DNA of 64,000 nt from Clostridiales bacterium. GTDB lineage: Bacteria; Bacillota; Clostridia; Lachnospirales; Lachnospiraceae. A model generated the notes under the pieces. The model ran no database searches and was not told where the DNA came from. It saw only the letters and a list, made by a program, of their open reading frames with translations. Location of the stretch: assembly GCA_012520645.1 (NCBI GenBank), contig JAAYNV010000038.1, positions 124,001 to 188,000 on the forward strand, read 5' to 3'. Shown here in pieces: positions 63,368 through 64,000 of this stretch (the stretch's first letter is position 1; each line of letters opens with the position of its first letter). Made by a program: the position numbers and the translations under genes.

Positions 63368-63751
63368 TTATTCCTCAACATCTGTTTCCTCTTCTGCCGC
63401 CATGACTTCCAGCATTTCCTCTGCCATCATGGAGGTATTTAGCTCATAGATCCCCGGACTCATCCTGCCTTTGTAGCTGGACAGTTTTTCCTGTATATAA
63501 AACAAATCGGCATCCCGAATCAGCCCTTTTTCCTCCAGTTTGGTTCCCACATCCTTCACGGAATCGCCTTCCTCCACCGTAACGGAAATCGTAACTCCTT
63601 CGCCCTGCGTCATCGGTTCCTCACCAAACAGACGATACCCCAGATCATAGGCAGTGATTGAAAAGCGGTATACCGGCATTACGGCAATTGCCACAACGAC
63701 TATTTTTACCATCGTTCCAAATACTGCTCCCGCTACCTGTTTTCCTTCCAT
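63368..63751 (-). CDS. MltG N-terminal-domain-only protein
   Basis: A protein of 127 residues. A membrane helix (about 8-30) is followed by an extracytoplasmic LysM-like segment with ISVTVEEGDSVKDVGTKLEEKG and the typical GTYELNTSM-like stretch (here SPGIYELNTSM). This is the start of the MltG/YceG fold, but the catalytic transglycosylase domain (usually another 200 residues with a conserved Glu) is absent, and the protein ends in an acidic tail TDVEE. The stop is 3 bp before the GTG start of trmR. It occupies the position of yrrL (mltG) in Bacillus. Confidence 0.75.
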   Translation of the reverse strand: MEGKQVAGAVFGTMVKIVVVAIAVMPVYRFSITAYDLGYRLFGEEPMTQGEGVTISVTVEEGDSVKDVGTKLEEKGLIRDADLFYIQEKLSSYKGRMSPGIYELNTSMMAEEMLEVMAAEEETDVEE

Positions 63752-63769
63752 ATCGTTACCATGCCTTTC

Positions 63770-64000
63770 CTATTCTAAAAAATCCTGCGTATTCGGATTC
63801 TCGAAATCCACGCCTTCCATAATACGGATGTTGATTTCCTGTATCATACGACAAAATGCAAGCTCTGCTGCAAGGAAATCACTCACGAGCGGATCCTCTC
63901 TGAACTGCTCATATTCCTTCTGGAACTCATCAATCCGTTCAAACAGTTCATCCGTATCACCCATAAGCTGCATCTGGTAGTTCTTCTGCCTGTAATCATT
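63770..64000 (-). CDS. YlbF family protein (partial, N-terminus outside the window)
   Basis: The frame is open to the window edge; 76 codons are visible before the stop at 63770. The segment ELFERIDEFQKEYEQFRED and LVSDFLAAELAFCRMIQEINIRIME fits the YlbF/YmcA (Com_YlbF) family of small helical proteins. In Bacillus these form a complex with RNase Y and iron-sulfur clusters; the single visible Cys is in FCRM. An ATG at 63973 could be used internally, but the family normally extends further upstream, so I treat the gene as cut by the edge. It lies 18 bp upstream of the MltG-like gene. Confidence 0.7.
   Translation of the reverse strand, partial: NDYRQKNYQMQLMGDTDELFERIDEFQKEYEQFREDPLVSDFLAAELAFCRMIQEINIRIMEGVDFENPNTQDFLE

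Overview
The window looks like a chromosome segment from a motile, anaerobic, Gram-positive Firmicute of the Lachnospiraceae type (Roseburia/Agathobacter-like). This is an inference from gene content: type III glutamine synthetase, the mbl-flhO-flhP flagellar neighbourhood, cdaA-cdaR-glmM, comFC next to the YvyF-type flagellar-operon protein, and a sucrose phosphorylase operon with an ABC importer. No ribosomal RNA gene is present to settle the taxonomy. Apart from a partial gene at the left edge and one lipoprotein gene (6732-7877), every protein gene is on the minus strand.

Region 1 (1-20.2 kb) builds and exports a cell-surface glycan. A minus-strand operon (6576 to 279) holds a GT4 and two GT2 glycosyltransferases, a DUF2304 membrane protein, an RmlD-type dTDP-4-dehydrorhamnose reductase and two membrane acyltransferases. 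A second minus-strand run (20195 to 9631) starts with leuA and continues with a 964-residue DUF2142 membrane protein, two GT2 enzymes, a pyruvyltransferase-family protein, a Wzx-like flippase and an alpha-1,2-fucosyltransferase. Between the two lie a DUF3048 lipoprotein, an esterase lipoprotein and a TetR regulator.

Region 2 (20.3-37.5 kb) is core housekeeping: HPr, then glmM-cdaR-cdaA (cell-wall precursor and c-di-AMP synthesis), two unassigned membrane proteins, yvyF-like, comFC, recD2, flagellar rod genes with mbl, and uvrBA.

Region 3 (37.5-49.7 kb) is accessory metabolism. It has an AT-rich orphan lipoprotein, a MerR/TipAS regulator with a 19-bp-spacer promoter, and a complete sucrose operon: binding protein, two permeases, sucrose phosphorylase, GH32, LacI repressor and a chemoreceptor. 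The operon promoter overlaps a LacI-type operator, and a second operator-like site lies 130 bp upstream. The importer has no ATPase gene here.

Region 4 (49.7-58.6 kb) runs from an acyl-ACP thioesterase through CvfB-like, a 77-residue protein, a CPBP protease, a divergent TagA/WecG relative and a PucR-type regulator into ftsE-ftsX-M23 hydrolase-ctpA, which is a cell-wall hydrolysis module.

Region 5 (58.6-64 kb) has tRNA-Gln(CUG), glnN with a leader containing a strong intrinsic terminator and a competing hairpin (an attenuator), a U32 protease/TrhP-like protein, a TrmR-like methyltransferase, a small MltG-N-terminal-only protein and a partial YlbF-family gene.

I did not see transposases, phage genes, CRISPR arrays or a recognisable defence system. 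The most promising novelties are the glnN attenuator, the leuA fusion into the glycan operon, the apparently leaderless glycosyltransferase transcript, and the unassigned membrane-protein pair beside cdaA.
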